A stretch of 64,000 bases of DNA, taken from contig JAYODD010000005.1 of assembly GCA_038106145.1 (NCBI GenBank), forward strand, positions 137,231 to 201,230, given 5' to 3'. Positions 36,569 through 46,419 of the stretch are shown here, piece after piece. How positions within the stretch are numbered: the first letter of the stretch is position 1; every line of letters starts with the position of its first letter. The position numbers were made by a program, and so were the translations under genes. The stretch comes from JBFJKD01 sp038106145. Lineage in GTDB: Bacteria > Pseudomonadota > Gammaproteobacteria > Pseudomonadales > Porticoccaceae. The notes beneath the pieces are model-generated. The model saw only the letters and a program-made list of their open reading frames with translations, was not told where the DNA came from and made no database searches.

Positions 36569-36832
36569 TATTGGTAAGTGAGGGGCGCCTAAACTGCCCG
36601 ACTAAAACGATATCGTCTGCATAATTTCATCAAATCTGGTGCTGGGTAAGAGCGTGCCGACTGAAGAAATGTAGCACAGTTATTAAGTTTTTAGTTAATT
36701 GAGTTATTTGTGGCGAAACTGCTTATGCGATTTGGTTTCTTTAGAATGATTATTAATTACGGTACATTGCACAACGTAGATTGATATACTTGTCATAACC
36801 AATAGCAATAACTGCAAAGGGGGAGGAAAGAG
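36569..36832. other. AT-rich intergenic region between divergent transporter and DUF1302 operons
   Basis: 264 bases without a gene. It must hold the promoters for the minus-strand MFS gene and the plus-strand DUF1302 operon. The part next to DUF1302 (about 36675-36800) is clearly AT-richer than its surroundings, with several TTGATA/TATACT-like hexamers, but no pair with correct spacing stood out. A strong Shine-Dalgarno GGGGGAGGAAAG precedes the DUF1302 start. Confidence 0.6.
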
Positions 36833-38491
36833 ATGAAATACATCTCCGCTCGAACTGTTACAACCACCTGTCTTGGTTTTATTCTCGCCTGCGCGCCAAT
36901 CGCGGCGGTGCACGCATTTAACTTCCGCAGTGGCGATCTGTCCGGCGCACTGGATACCGACCTCACCTGGGGGTTGCAGTTCCGCACCGACGAGGCGGCG
37001 ACCGATAACACCGGTGCCTACGGTAACCGGGCCCTGTATCCCGACCGGGGGGATATTTTCAGCAACCAGGTGCGCGCTTCGGTGACGCTGTCCCTGGAAT
37101 GGGGCAGCAACTACGGGGCGCTGGTGCGGGGTAATGCTTTTTTCGATTTCGAAGGCAATGATGCCAAATTGCGGGGCGAGGCCAAAGATGAGTTGGAGAG
37201 CCAGGAAAACCTGACCGACGCCTACGTGTACGGTTACTTCGGTGATAACCAGCAACTGATGGTGCGTATCGGCAAGCAGGTCATCAGCTGGGGCGAAAAT
37301 ACCTTTATTCCGGGTTCCCTGAACGATATCAACACTGTTAATTTGAGTAGTCTGCGTCAACCGGGTCGGGAGTTAAAAGATGCATTTATCGGCACCGATG
37401 CGATATATGCCACCTACAACTTTTTGGAAAACTGGACCCTGGAGGGGTTTGTGCTACTGGATTTCGATCCGGTCGTCATCGACCCCATGGGCAGCTTCTG
37501 GACAACCCTGGATGGTGTTGGTACAGGGGGTGGCCGGGACAAGGACGGTAATGGCGTGCTTGGAGAGAGCGGACCGGGGCCTTGGCTGGGCGGTAATTGT
37601 GTCGCGTACGATGGCCGTCCCTGCGATTTGCTTGGAGGCGCGTTAACGCGTGTCAGCGATAATGAAGCCAGTAAGGGCGGCCAATATGGTATCGCCCTGC
37701 GCCGATTTTTACCCGGTGTATTTAATGGTTCAGAAATAGGTTTTTACTATCAGAACTTGCATGATCACAGCCCCGCGTTTTCAGGGTATCAGGGTACCGG
37801 CCATTACTTCCTTGACTACGCCGAGAATATTGAGCGTTACGGTGCCTCCTTTAATACCAATATTGGCGGTTGGGCGATCGGCGGGGAGTATTCTTTTCGT
37901 AATGGGGCTCCCATGCAGCTGACTTCGCCCTTGCTGGCGACGCTAGGTAATGCACCAAGTGGACAGTATCTGAAAGGATACAGTGAAGTAGACCGCCACC
38001 AGGTGCAATTTACCTTTCAAAGGGTGTGGGGCGTGGTGCATGCCATTGGGGCTGACGGCAGTATGACTCTGGCGGAAGTCGCCTACGGCTGGATAGATAA
38101 TTTGCCTACAGACAAAACAGATTTCTTCGAAGTATATACGCCGGGTAAAGTGAAGGTTGGTGATGTCACCAATAATTTCCATGGACTGCAGATTCTGCAA
38201 AATGTCACCTACGCGAATGTATTCGACCGATTCGAGATGACCCCCTATGTGGCCTGGAAATGGGATATCGATGGAGTCTCCCAGGAAATTGGTGGTGGCA
38301 AACTGTTTATCGAGGATCGCCAGGCACTGACCCTGGGGGTCGATGCCAGCTACCAGGGTGGACGCTATAAAGCAGGCATTAGCTGGACACAGTTTTACGG
38401 CCAGGCGTCCCTGCGCAATGCGGCAGGAAGTCGGCTAAACGGAACTACCGATAGGGACTTTGTGGCCATTAGCGTTAGCACTTCGTTCTAG
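36833..38491 (+). CDS. Outer-membrane DUF1302 family protein
   Basis: 552 residues: signal peptide (about 1-28, ending near VHAF), then a DUF1302 beta-barrel-like sequence with FNFRSGDLSGALDTDLTWGLQ at the mature N-terminus, VRIGKQVISWGENTF, and a C-terminal aromatic end VAISVSTSF typical of outer-membrane proteins. DUF1302 proteins occur with DUF1329, YCF48-like and RND proteins in bacteria that use hydrophobic aromatics, steroids or lipids, where a role in passage of hydrophobic compounds is proposed. First gene of a four-gene operon. Confidence 0.9.
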   Translation: MKYISARTVTTTCLGFILACAPIAAVHAFNFRSGDLSGALDTDLTWGLQFRTDEAATDNTGAYGNRALYPDRGDIFSNQVRASVTLSLEWGSNYGALVRGNAFFDFEGNDAKLRGEAKDELESQENLTDAYVYGYFGDNQQLMVRIGKQVISWGENTFIPGSLNDINTVNLSSLRQPGRELKDAFIGTDAIYATYNFLENWTLEGFVLLDFDPVVIDPMGSFWTTLDGVGTGGGRDKDGNGVLGESGPGPWLGGNCVAYDGRPCDLLGGALTRVSDNEASKGGQYGIALRRFLPGVFNGSEIGFYYQNLHDHSPAFSGYQGTGHYFLDYAENIERYGASFNTNIGGWAIGGEYSFRNGAPMQLTSPLLATLGNAPSGQYLKGYSEVDRHQVQFTFQRVWGVVHAIGADGSMTLAEVAYGWIDNLPTDKTDFFEVYTPGKVKVGDVTNNFHGLQILQNVTYANVFDRFEMTPYVAWKWDIDGVSQEIGGGKLFIEDRQALTLGVDASYQGGRYKAGISWTQFYGQASLRNAAGSRLNGTTDRDFVAISVSTSF

Positions 38492-38540
38492 TTGCTGAAC
38501 AGGTTGAACCAATAATGAATTCGAAAGTGGGAGCAAAATT

Positions 38541-39998
38541 ATGAAAGCTGTATCTTTAGTGAAAAAGCTACTGGCCGGCACTGCCATGGGTCTGGCCGCA
38601 GCCGCCTACCCGGCGCTGGCGGCAATGACCGACGCCGAACTGGCTGAAATCGGTCTGGAAGGCACCAAATACACCGTCACCGGCGCCCTGCGTGCAGGTA
38701 ATGCCGAGGGCACCATTCCGGCGTGGTCGGGCGTACCGATACCGGTACCGGCCGGGCGTGAGGAAGGCACCTGGCCCGACCCCTTTGCGGATGAAAAACC
38801 CCTGTTTACCATTACCGCCGAGAATTACACCCAACATATCGACAAGCTGACGGCGGGTCAGATCGGCATGTTCAAGCAGTACCCCGAAACTTTCCGCATG
38901 CACATTTATCCGACCCATCGCACGGCGGTCGCTGATAAGTGGGTGTATGAGCAGACATTAAAGCAGGCCAAGGCAGTCAAGCTGTGCCCTGATAGTGTGG
39001 AAAAGGGCATCGTGTGTCTGACGGATCATATTCCCGGTGGTGGCGTGCCGTTTCCACGCCCTAAGAACGCCTATGAAGCCGGGTGGAACCACTTTCTCGG
39101 CTGGCAGGGCCTGGGCCAACACGGGTTTGCCAACGGCGCACTGATCGACACTCAGGGCAATCGCACCGATGTGATTATCGAAAACCGCCTGCTGTGGACC
39201 TGGTGGGCGAAGCCCGGCGAACTGGGGGACAGCGATTGGTATAAGCGCGATGGTGGCGCCATGCTGTGCGATTCCTGGCAGATTCAGCAACCACCGCGCT
39301 CATCCGGGCTGGTATTCGGTGGCTGTAACTATGCCCAAAATGTCGACTTTCAGGTGTCCCTCTATATTCCCGGCCAGCGCCGGGTGCGCAAAGCGCCGGA
39401 GATCGGCTTTCACGATAGCCCCTCCTTTGGTTCCGATGGGCAGCGCACGGTAACCAGTCGCTGGATGTGGTGGTTTGGCGGCCGCGAAGTGCGCCACGAT
39501 TACACCATTACCGGTCCCGTGGAAAAATACGTACCCTACAACACCTATAAGCTGGCCCAGGAAGATGTCACTTCAGATGATATTTTCGGCAAGAAGCACA
39601 TCAACCAGGATCTGATTCGCTACGAACTGCATCGGGTGTGGATTATTGACAGTACCCTCAAGCCGGGTATGCGTCATCTGTACAAACGCCATACCGCCTA
39701 TTTTGACGAAGACAGCTGGGTTGGTCTGGGCTTCGAAGCCTATGACGCCAAGGATCGTCTGTGGCGCGTGGGTGAGCAGTACAACATTCAGTACTACGGC
39801 CCCAATGTGTTTAATGCCTATGGCGATAGCCAGATCGACCTGATCAATGGCCGCTACACCACGTTCCCGTACTGGTTTACCCAGGTGAAAAATGAGTATG
39901 CCGGTAAGCCGCTGGTAATGTTTGCTGACATGAAAGATCTGCCCTACAACCTGGATATTTTTACCCCCCAGGGTTTGCGTAAATTCGGCCAGCGCTAG
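38541..39998 (+). CDS. DUF1329 family (LolB-like) periplasmic protein
   Basis: 485 residues: signal peptide (about 1-28, ending YPALAA), then the DUF1329 domain starting ELAEIGLEGTKYTVTGALRAGNAEGTIPAWSG, with RRVRKAPEIGFHDSP and MWWFGGREVRHDYTI in the centre and RLWRVGEQYNIQYY near the end. DUF1329 is almost always next to DUF1302. A lipid- or hydrophobe-handling role is proposed from its LolA/LolB-like fold; not shown here. It lies 49 bases after DUF1302 with GGGAG before the ATG. Confidence 0.9.
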   Translation: MKAVSLVKKLLAGTAMGLAAAAYPALAAMTDAELAEIGLEGTKYTVTGALRAGNAEGTIPAWSGVPIPVPAGREEGTWPDPFADEKPLFTITAENYTQHIDKLTAGQIGMFKQYPETFRMHIYPTHRTAVADKWVYEQTLKQAKAVKLCPDSVEKGIVCLTDHIPGGGVPFPRPKNAYEAGWNHFLGWQGLGQHGFANGALIDTQGNRTDVIIENRLLWTWWAKPGELGDSDWYKRDGGAMLCDSWQIQQPPRSSGLVFGGCNYAQNVDFQVSLYIPGQRRVRKAPEIGFHDSPSFGSDGQRTVTSRWMWWFGGREVRHDYTITGPVEKYVPYNTYKLAQEDVTSDDIFGKKHINQDLIRYELHRVWIIDSTLKPGMRHLYKRHTAYFDEDSWVGLGFEAYDAKDRLWRVGEQYNIQYYGPNVFNAYGDSQIDLINGRYTTFPYWFTQVKNEYAGKPLVMFADMKDLPYNLDIFTPQGLRKFGQR

Positions 39999-40038
39999 GT
40001 CAGCTGTCAGCACGATCGTTTAAATCGCCAGCAGTACT

Positions 40039-40064
40039 ATTCGGGCGGCATCTGCCGCCCGAAT
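40039..40064. other. Strong intercistronic hairpin between DUF1329 and YCF48-like genes
   Basis: ATTCGGGCGGCA and TGCCGCCCGAAT pair as a perfect 12-bp stem with a two-base TC gap (loop formed by the innermost bases). No clean U-tract follows, so partial termination or mRNA stabilisation of the DUF1302-DUF1329 part is more likely than full termination. Confidence 0.7.
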
Positions 40065-40106
40065 ATTGTCTATATTATCCACTAGTAAAGGGTGCGTGAT
40101 TCGCTC

Positions 40107-41114
40107 ATGAGATTGTCCTCAGTCATTATCGGCATGCTTTTCGTTAGTCATCTGTTTGTCGCCCAGGCGCAGGCCAGCGAAGCGCCAAGACCCGCCAAAG
40201 TTGTTCCCCTTGCCACCCGTGCCGTATTCCTGGATATCGCCATCAACCAGGACACGGTGATGGTGGTGGGGGAGCGCGGCATTATTTTACGCTCCGATGA
40301 TCAGGGAGACAGTTGGCGGCAAATACCCTCGCCGGTGGATGCAACGCTGACTGCGGTGACATTTACCGACGCCCTCACCGGTTGGGCCGTGGGCCACGAA
40401 TCCACGATTCTCAAAACCCTGGATGGTGGGGAAAGCTGGGAGGTGGTGCGCTATAAGCCTGAAGAAGAGCGTTATTACCTGAATGTCTGGTTTAAAAATG
40501 CCGACCGGGGCGTGGTGCTGGGCACCGACGGGGAGTTGTGGAGTACCAGCGATGGTGGCGAAAACTGGTCTCTGGAGGTGCTGTCAGTCGAAGAGTGGTA
40601 TCAGAACCATCTGTTTGACTTTCACGAGCTGTCCGATGGCAGCGCGGTGATTGCTGCCGAGCGCGGCGGTGTGTTTGCGCGCTCGAAGGGGGAAACCAAA
40701 TGGCGAGTGGTGGAGTCCCCCTATCCCGGTACGTTTTTTGGGGTGACCGAACTGGCCGGGCGATTTCTGTTGTACGGCATGAGTGGTAAGGCGTATCAGC
40801 TGGAATTGAAGACTGCGGAGAATGAAACAGATCAGTGGCGCGAGGTAGTCACCGACAGCGATCAATTTTTACTTGCGGCAACGATTGCGCCGGGTAGCGA
40901 GCACGTGGTGCTGGTGGGGCGTGGTGGCATCGTACTGGAGGTTGGCGCGGATGGCACCGTTTTGCACAACCGGCAACGACCCAACCGGGTGGATATTACG
41001 GCCATCGCCGAGGACGCCCGCTACGTCTATCTGGCGAGCATGCGCGGCGGTATCGAGCGCCTGCCGATTAACGAATTATTTGCGTCAACCGATGACGCCA
41101 TCGTCAACGATTAA
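40107..41114 (+). CDS. YCF48-like beta-propeller periplasmic protein
   Basis: About 335 residues: signal peptide (about 1-24, ending AQASE), then BNR/YCF48 repeats, visible as GIILRSDDQGDSW, STILKTLDGGESW and GELWSTSDGGENW, i.e. blades of a seven-bladed propeller. YCF48/HCF136 helps photosystem II assembly in phototrophs, but bacterial relatives like this one accompany RND proteins in the DUF1302/DUF1329 set; the exact role is unknown. The ATG at 40107 is preferred for the signal peptide; GTG 40092 is also in frame. The RND gene starts 12 bases downstream. Confidence 0.85.
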   Translation: MRLSSVIIGMLFVSHLFVAQAQASEAPRPAKVVPLATRAVFLDIAINQDTVMVVGERGIILRSDDQGDSWRQIPSPVDATLTAVTFTDALTGWAVGHESTILKTLDGGESWEVVRYKPEEERYYLNVWFKNADRGVVLGTDGELWSTSDGGENWSLEVLSVEEWYQNHLFDFHELSDGSAVIAAERGGVFARSKGETKWRVVESPYPGTFFGVTELAGRFLLYGMSGKAYQLELKTAENETDQWREVVTDSDQFLLAATIAPGSEHVVLVGRGGIVLEVGADGTVLHNRQRPNRVDITAIAEDARYVYLASMRGGIERLPINELFASTDDAIVND

Positions 41115-41126
41115 GTAGAGCTTTAT

Positions 41127-43493
41127 ATGGAACACGCACAACAGCACGCGGGCATTCTCCACACAATTTCTGACGCCACGGCGAATTTTTTGCTGCGCCA
41201 CCGGCTGCCGATATTGATTCTGGTGGTAGTGACAACGGCGCTGCTTGGCTACCAGGGGCTTAATCAGCGCCTGTCGCCAGGCTTTGACAAAAGTCTGCCC
41301 CTCGCCCATCCCTATATGGCTACCTACCTGGATTTTCGCGCCGAGTTCGGTGGCGCAAACCGGGTTACGATTTTTGTGGAGGACAAGCGCGGCGATATGT
41401 TCAATCCGGAGTTTTTTCAGATTCTGGACAAGGTCACCGCCGAAGTTCTGGTGATGGAGGGGGTGGATGCGCGCACCGTGACGTCGTTGTTTACTCCCAA
41501 CGTAAATTACGTGGCTGTCAGTGAGGAGGGCTTTACCGGTTCGCGTATCGTGCCGGCGGATTTTACCCCCACTATGGAAGACATCGAGCGGGTCAAGGGT
41601 AATCTGTTCAAGTCCAGTGAAATTGGTAAAACGGTGGCAACGGATTTTTCCGGCGCCCTGGTTATTGCCGACCTGGTGGAATACGATCCCGTTACTGGTG
41701 AGCATATCGATTACGAGCAATTTGCCACCATGCTCGAAGATCTGCGAACCCGTTACAGTTCAGAGCATATCGGGATTCGCATTATCGGTTTTGCCCCCTT
41801 TATCGGCGACATCATCGACGGTGCCGAGGGCGTTATTCTGTTTTTCGGCGTTGCGTTGCTGATTACCATTTTTTTCCTGATCTTTTTTGCCGGCTCCTGG
41901 AAGCTGGCGTTAGCCTCCATTGCCACCGCGCTGGTCGCGGTGCTGTGGCAATTGGGCCTGGTCAAATTGCTCGGCTTTGGTATCGATCCGTTGTCGATTC
42001 TGGTGCCGTTTTTGATTCTCGCCATTGGTGTAAGTCACGCGGTGCAAATGACCAACGTATGGCGAGTCGGAATCGCGGAGGGGCAGACCCCGGTCGATTC
42101 GGCCCGTTCGGCTTTTTATAAACTGTTTATTCCCGGCGCAACGGCACTGGTGTCGGATGCCGTCGGTTTTGCGGTAATTATGTTGATCGACATTCCGATC
42201 ATCAGGGAATTGGGTATAACCGCCAGTATCGGCGTGGCGGTGATGTTGGTTACCAACAAGCTTATGCTGCCCATTTTGCTGTCTTACACCACACTGAACA
42301 CGCGGGAAATTGCAAGGGCGGAGCGGGCGGTAAGTGGCCTCGATCACCCGTTCTGGAAGTGGTTGTCAACCATGGCGACGCCGCGCAAGGCCGTGGTTAT
42401 CCTGGTAGTTGGTGTGGCGATGACGGCATACACCTACCGCATAGTGGATCAACTGGTGGTGGGCGATGCCGAAGCCGGTGCGCCGGAGTTTTGGCCGGAT
42501 GCCCTGTATAACCAGGATATTCGTACCATCGACGCCAAGTTTAATGTCGGTCTCGACGAAATCATCGTGCTTGCGCAAGGTAATCGCGAAGAAGTGTGTG
42601 TCGATTTTGGTGTGATGCGAACTATCGATGATGTCGTCTGGGCGATGGAAAATGTGCCGGGGGTAAGGTCTGTGAAAGCGCTGTCGCAGGTGATCCGCGA
42701 GCGCAATATCGGTAACTACGAGGCCAATCCGAAATTTTTCGGTATTCCGCGTAATTCGCAGATGATTTCCGCCAATATCTATCGGGTCGAATTTTCGCAA
42801 GCGTTGTTTTCCAATGACTGTAGCGTGATGCCTGTGACGATTTATACCGGCGATCACAAAGCCGACACCCTGCAAACCGTGACCGATGCAGTCAAGGCGT
42901 TTAATGCCAGCAACACCAATCCAGACGTGCAGTTTCTACTGGGCATGGGCAATGGCGGCATCATGGCGGCAACCAACGAAATGGTAGCTGGCGCGCAACT
43001 TAAAATTCATCTGATTTTGTTTGGCGCGGTGGGCCTGTTTTGTTATCTGACGTTTATGTCCCTGCGCGCGGCGCTGTGTATCATTGTCCCATTGGGCCTG
43101 GTTGCTTACTTTGCTAACGCAGTGATGGTGCATCTGGGCATCGGGCTGAAAATATCTACCTTGCCGGTACTGGCGCTGGGTGTGGGTGTGGGCGTGGACT
43201 ATGGAATTTACCTGTTCGCCAGAATGAAGGCCCATCTCGACGAGGGGACGTCGCTGGTACAGTCCTACTACCACTCCCTCAAAGATGTGGGTATGGCGGT
43301 GATGTTTACATCGGTAACCATGAGTATTGGGGTTGCCACCTGGTGGTGGTCGGATCTCAAGTTTCAGTCCGATATGGGCATCCTGCTCGCCTATATGTTT
43401 TTTGTGAACATGTTGGGCGCGATATTCCTGATGCCCGCCATGGCCGCCTGGCTGGTGAAACCCAAAGCCCGAAACGAAAGTTCGGCGAGTTAA
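41127..43493 (+). CDS. RND-superfamily (MMPL/HpnN-like) exporter
   Basis: 788 residues with about twelve membrane helices in two halves; each half has one N-terminal helix, a periplasmic loop of about 200 residues and a cluster of five helices. The sterol-sensing-domain-like segments ILVPFLILAIGVSHAVQMTN and PVLALGVGVGVDYGIYLFARM mark the two proton-relay regions. Such MMPL-type RND proteins move lipids or hydrophobic compounds across the envelope. With DUF1302, DUF1329 and YCF48 it forms a recurring four-gene set. Confidence 0.9.
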   Translation: MEHAQQHAGILHTISDATANFLLRHRLPILILVVVTTALLGYQGLNQRLSPGFDKSLPLAHPYMATYLDFRAEFGGANRVTIFVEDKRGDMFNPEFFQILDKVTAEVLVMEGVDARTVTSLFTPNVNYVAVSEEGFTGSRIVPADFTPTMEDIERVKGNLFKSSEIGKTVATDFSGALVIADLVEYDPVTGEHIDYEQFATMLEDLRTRYSSEHIGIRIIGFAPFIGDIIDGAEGVILFFGVALLITIFFLIFFAGSWKLALASIATALVAVLWQLGLVKLLGFGIDPLSILVPFLILAIGVSHAVQMTNVWRVGIAEGQTPVDSARSAFYKLFIPGATALVSDAVGFAVIMLIDIPIIRELGITASIGVAVMLVTNKLMLPILLSYTTLNTREIARAERAVSGLDHPFWKWLSTMATPRKAVVILVVGVAMTAYTYRIVDQLVVGDAEAGAPEFWPDALYNQDIRTIDAKFNVGLDEIIVLAQGNREEVCVDFGVMRTIDDVVWAMENVPGVRSVKALSQVIRERNIGNYEANPKFFGIPRNSQMISANIYRVEFSQALFSNDCSVMPVTIYTGDHKADTLQTVTDAVKAFNASNTNPDVQFLLGMGNGGIMAATNEMVAGAQLKIHLILFGAVGLFCYLTFMSLRAALCIIVPLGLVAYFANAVMVHLGIGLKISTLPVLALGVGVGVDYGIYLFARMKAHLDEGTSLVQSYYHSLKDVGMAVMFTSVTMSIGVATWWWSDLKFQSDMGILLAYMFFVNMLGAIFLMPAMAAWLVKPKARNESSAS

Positions 43494-43777
43494 ATTTAAT
43501 TATCGAGCGCCCGCCAAATAACGGCCATCCGCTGAAGTCATTGGTGATGTTGTGGACAGGAAATGGAGTTCCTGGCCGCGGCCGCGCGGCGGCTTCACAA
43601 TCCGCATTACGCTGCCGTTGTTCCCCTGATTAAGAAACTTGCGATAGCCGAGCGATCATTTTTTTCCGAACATGTGTAATGTCACAAAATATTCTGTGAT
43701 AACCGAAAAAAGCCATTTTTAAAATTGTGGTCAGATAGTTATCATGGCCGTTGTAGTTGGTTAGAGGTTACTCACAG
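43494..43777. other. Intergenic region with a TCACA-N8-TGTGA dyad
   Basis: 284 bases between the RND gene and the glutathionylspermidine gene. The only structure noted is TCACA (43682-43686) and TGTGA (43695-43699) as an inverted repeat with 8 bases between, in AT-rich sequence about 80 bases upstream of the next start. The arm order is the opposite of a CRP site, so the binding protein, if any, is unknown. Confidence 0.45.
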
Positions 43778-45697
43778 TTGTCGCAAACCAGTGCATCCAC
43801 CCGCGCACCATTTGGCGCCCTGCTGGGCTACGCGCCCGGCGGCGTAGCCGTATACTCATCGGATTACGATACTGCATCTGATCAGGATTATCCCCGGCGC
43901 AGTTCGTTTCGCCATTACGTCGACGGCATTTACATGGGTTACAAATGGCAATGCGTGGAATTTGCCCGGCGCTGGATGTACATCAATAAGGGATATATTT
44001 TTGACGACGTGGCGATGGCCTACGATATTTTTGCGCTGCGTTCGGTGCGGGACCTCGCTACCAACACCCGTTTGCCCCTTCAGGCATTTCGCAATGGTTC
44101 GCCCGTGCATCCGCAACCCGGCAGTTTATTAATTTGGGACGAGGGCGGCGAGTTTCACCACACCGGACACGTCGCGGTGATTACCGAAGTGTTTGCGGAC
44201 CGTATACGCGTTGCCGAACAAAATGTGGGGCATGTGGTGTGGCCACCTGGCCAGTCCTACAGCCGTGAACTGCGCGCCAGGGTAACCGCGGACGGCGATT
44301 ATTGGCTGGAATGTTCCTATAGCGACGCCACAATCCTCGGCTGGGTTACGCAAACCGAGGCCGTAGAATTTGCCGAGCCGAGTGCTAATGTCGACGGTAA
44401 ACTGTTCGACTTACAGGGCCGCGAAGTAGCGCGACGCGGGCAGGCGGAAAAGACCTGGTTGAATGTCGCCAACGAGGACGAACTGGCTTATGTGGAGATG
44501 ATGGGAGGCCATAAATTAACCAGCGTGGAGGCGGATCAATACCGCTATTACGTTGCCTCCGCCACTGCGCAGCGGGAGTTGGAGCGCGCCACCAATGATC
44601 TACATGGCCTGTTTATGCACGCCACGGATTATGTGCTCGAGCGCCCCGAATTATTAGAAAAATTTAATTTGCCGCGGGCTATTTTGCCAAAAATACGGCA
44701 GTCCTGGGATAACCGTCTCAATCAGTTGATTACCAGCCGTTTCGATTTTGCCATGACCAATCAGGGCTTGAAGGTCTACGAATATAATTGTGATTCGGCG
44801 TCCTGTTTCATGGAGTGCGGCAAGATTCAGGGCAAGTGGGCGCGGCACTTCGGTGCTGACGAAGGGATTGATGCGGGGCGCGAATTATTCGGCGATCTGG
44901 TACAGGCGTGGCGCAATAGTAAGGTCGATGGCCTGTTACATATTCTGCGCGACGATGATGCGGAAGAAAAATATCACGCTCTGTTTGTCAAGGAGACCCT
45001 CAGGGCGGCGGGAATTCGCTGTCGCATCGTAACCGGTCTCGAAGGGTTGGTGTGGGATGGGTCGGGTAATATTCTCGACGCTGAAGGTGAGAAGGTCAGT
45101 TGGGTATGGAAAACCTGGTCGTGGGAGACGGCGCTCGATCAATTGCGGGCAGAATGCGAGGCCGACGAGCTTGCTCGCCAGACCTACGAGCCACGCTGGA
45201 TTGAGGGGCACACGCCGCGCTTGTCGGATGTGTTATTGCGCGACAAGGTAATGGTATTTGAACCGCTGTGGACACTGATACCGAGTAACAAGGCGATTTT
45301 GCCCGTGCTCTGGTCATTATTTCCCAACCATCCACTGTTGCTTAACACCGACTTTGAGCTGAACGATGATCTGCTTGCGAGTGGCTATGTCAGCAAGCCT
45401 ATCGTCGGGCGCTGTGGTGAAAATATTCGGCTGGTAGATCAACGCGAGGGCGTTATCGAAACAACCGGGGGTGGATTTGGTTCCCAGGATCAGATCTACC
45501 AGCAATTGTTTCCTCTGCCTCTTGTGTCTGGATACTACGCGCAGGTGTGCACGTTCACCGCCGCGGGCGTTTACTCAGGCAGTTGTCTGCGGGTCGATCC
45601 TTCCATGATTATCGGTAAGAACAGTGATTGCATGGCCCTGCGCTTTGTCTCCGATAAAGAGTTTAGCGCGCACGAATCCGGGTCAGTTGAAGATTAG
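43778..45697 (+). CDS. gss: Bifunctional glutathionylspermidine synthetase/amidase
   Basis: About 639 residues. The N-terminal CHAP amidase (about 1-195) has the nucleophile Cys59 in GYKWQCVEFARRW and His in FHHTGHVAVIT. The C-terminal ATP-grasp-like synthetase (about 205-625) has YEYNCDSASCFMECGK and ETTGGGFGSQDQIYQQLFPLP. The enzyme joins glutathione to spermidine and hydrolyses it again. The TTG at 43778 is chosen: GAGG lies ten bases upstream, and it places the catalytic Cys at residue 59 as in the E. coli enzyme. It converges on a GST gene 17 bases away. Confidence 0.92.
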   Translation: MSQTSASTRAPFGALLGYAPGGVAVYSSDYDTASDQDYPRRSSFRHYVDGIYMGYKWQCVEFARRWMYINKGYIFDDVAMAYDIFALRSVRDLATNTRLPLQAFRNGSPVHPQPGSLLIWDEGGEFHHTGHVAVITEVFADRIRVAEQNVGHVVWPPGQSYSRELRARVTADGDYWLECSYSDATILGWVTQTEAVEFAEPSANVDGKLFDLQGREVARRGQAEKTWLNVANEDELAYVEMMGGHKLTSVEADQYRYYVASATAQRELERATNDLHGLFMHATDYVLERPELLEKFNLPRAILPKIRQSWDNRLNQLITSRFDFAMTNQGLKVYEYNCDSASCFMECGKIQGKWARHFGADEGIDAGRELFGDLVQAWRNSKVDGLLHILRDDDAEEKYHALFVKETLRAAGIRCRIVTGLEGLVWDGSGNILDAEGEKVSWVWKTWSWETALDQLRAECEADELARQTYEPRWIEGHTPRLSDVLLRDKVMVFEPLWTLIPSNKAILPVLWSLFPNHPLLLNTDFELNDDLLASGYVSKPIVGRCGENIRLVDQREGVIETTGGGFGSQDQIYQQLFPLPLVSGYYAQVCTFTAAGVYSGSCLRVDPSMIIGKNSDCMALRFVSDKEFSAHESGSVED

Positions 45698-45714
45698 CTG
45701 TTGCCAGAACCCGC

Positions 45715-46419
45715 TTAGCCTGTAAATTTTGTCGCCAGTGATTTGCCCTTTGGAACGGCCAGTTGAAATTGGTCGACATCCGCGAAGGCGCTAATAAATG
45801 CTGGACGCTTGGATAAACGCGACACATAGGCGCTGAAAATCGCGTTTTGACACAGACCATAGGCCCGCGCCCAGGTGACATTGTGGCCAATAATGCAATC
45901 CGCCGCGGAAAAATCATCACCGCATATATGCCTGGTTTTTTTCAGGCGCGCTACCAGTTGCGGCTCGACTTCGCCGATAAACTTACTGCGGTAGCGCGCG
46001 CTGGTGCGCGCATCCCGCTCGGCGTCGGGTAGTACATGTTCGTGAATACGGATTTGCCATAGCATCATATCCATCCACGAAGCGCCAAAATACAGCATTT
46101 GCAGATAGTCGGCGCGGGCCAGCGTTAATGCATTGGCCGGTGGCGCCAGTTGCTTGTCGGGGAAAGCATCCGCCAGCAGCGCCACCATAGCCCCGCTTTC
46201 GGCCATGTACTTTTTTGAACCGTCAGCAAATGTGATTTCGAGGGTTGGCACGTTATGATTGAGATTTTTTTGCAAATATTTTTCGTCGTATTGCGCGCCT
46301 TCGTACAGTGGTACAACCTCCACTTCAAAGTCGTCGCCAACAGTTTCGTGCAGGGTCCATTTGACTCGCGCACTACGCGTCGCCGGATAATGGTACAGTT
46401 TAAACTTCCGGTAGTTCAT
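45715..46419 (-). CDS. Glutathione S-transferase family protein
   Basis: 234 residues. The thioredoxin-like N-terminus FKLYHYPATRSARVKWTL carries a Ser/Tyr that could activate glutathione, NVPTLEI holds the cis-Pro and ESGAMVALL the gamma-glutamyl contact. The all-helical C-terminal domain has the GDDFSAADCIIGHNVTWA N-capping motif. Substrate unknown; in an aromatic-degradation context GSTs may remove electrophilic intermediates. Convergent with the glutathionylspermidine enzyme and divergent from the sulfotransferase-like gene. Confidence 0.9.
   Translation of the reverse strand: MNYRKFKLYHYPATRSARVKWTLHETVGDDFEVEVVPLYEGAQYDEKYLQKNLNHNVPTLEITFADGSKKYMAESGAMVALLADAFPDKQLAPPANALTLARADYLQMLYFGASWMDMMLWQIRIHEHVLPDAERDARTSARYRSKFIGEVEPQLVARLKKTRHICGDDFSAADCIIGHNVTWARAYGLCQNAIFSAYVSRLSKRPAFISAFADVDQFQLAVPKGKSLATKFTG

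Noticed and set aside
36704..37360. Long minus-strand open frame overlapping the DUF1302 start.
   Set aside because: Antisense shadow of the DUF1302 gene; no family resemblance and no ribosome site.
43682..43699. TCACA-N8-TGTGA as a CRP site.
   Set aside because: Arm order and spacing do not match TGTGA-N6-TCACA; only the dyad itself is reported.
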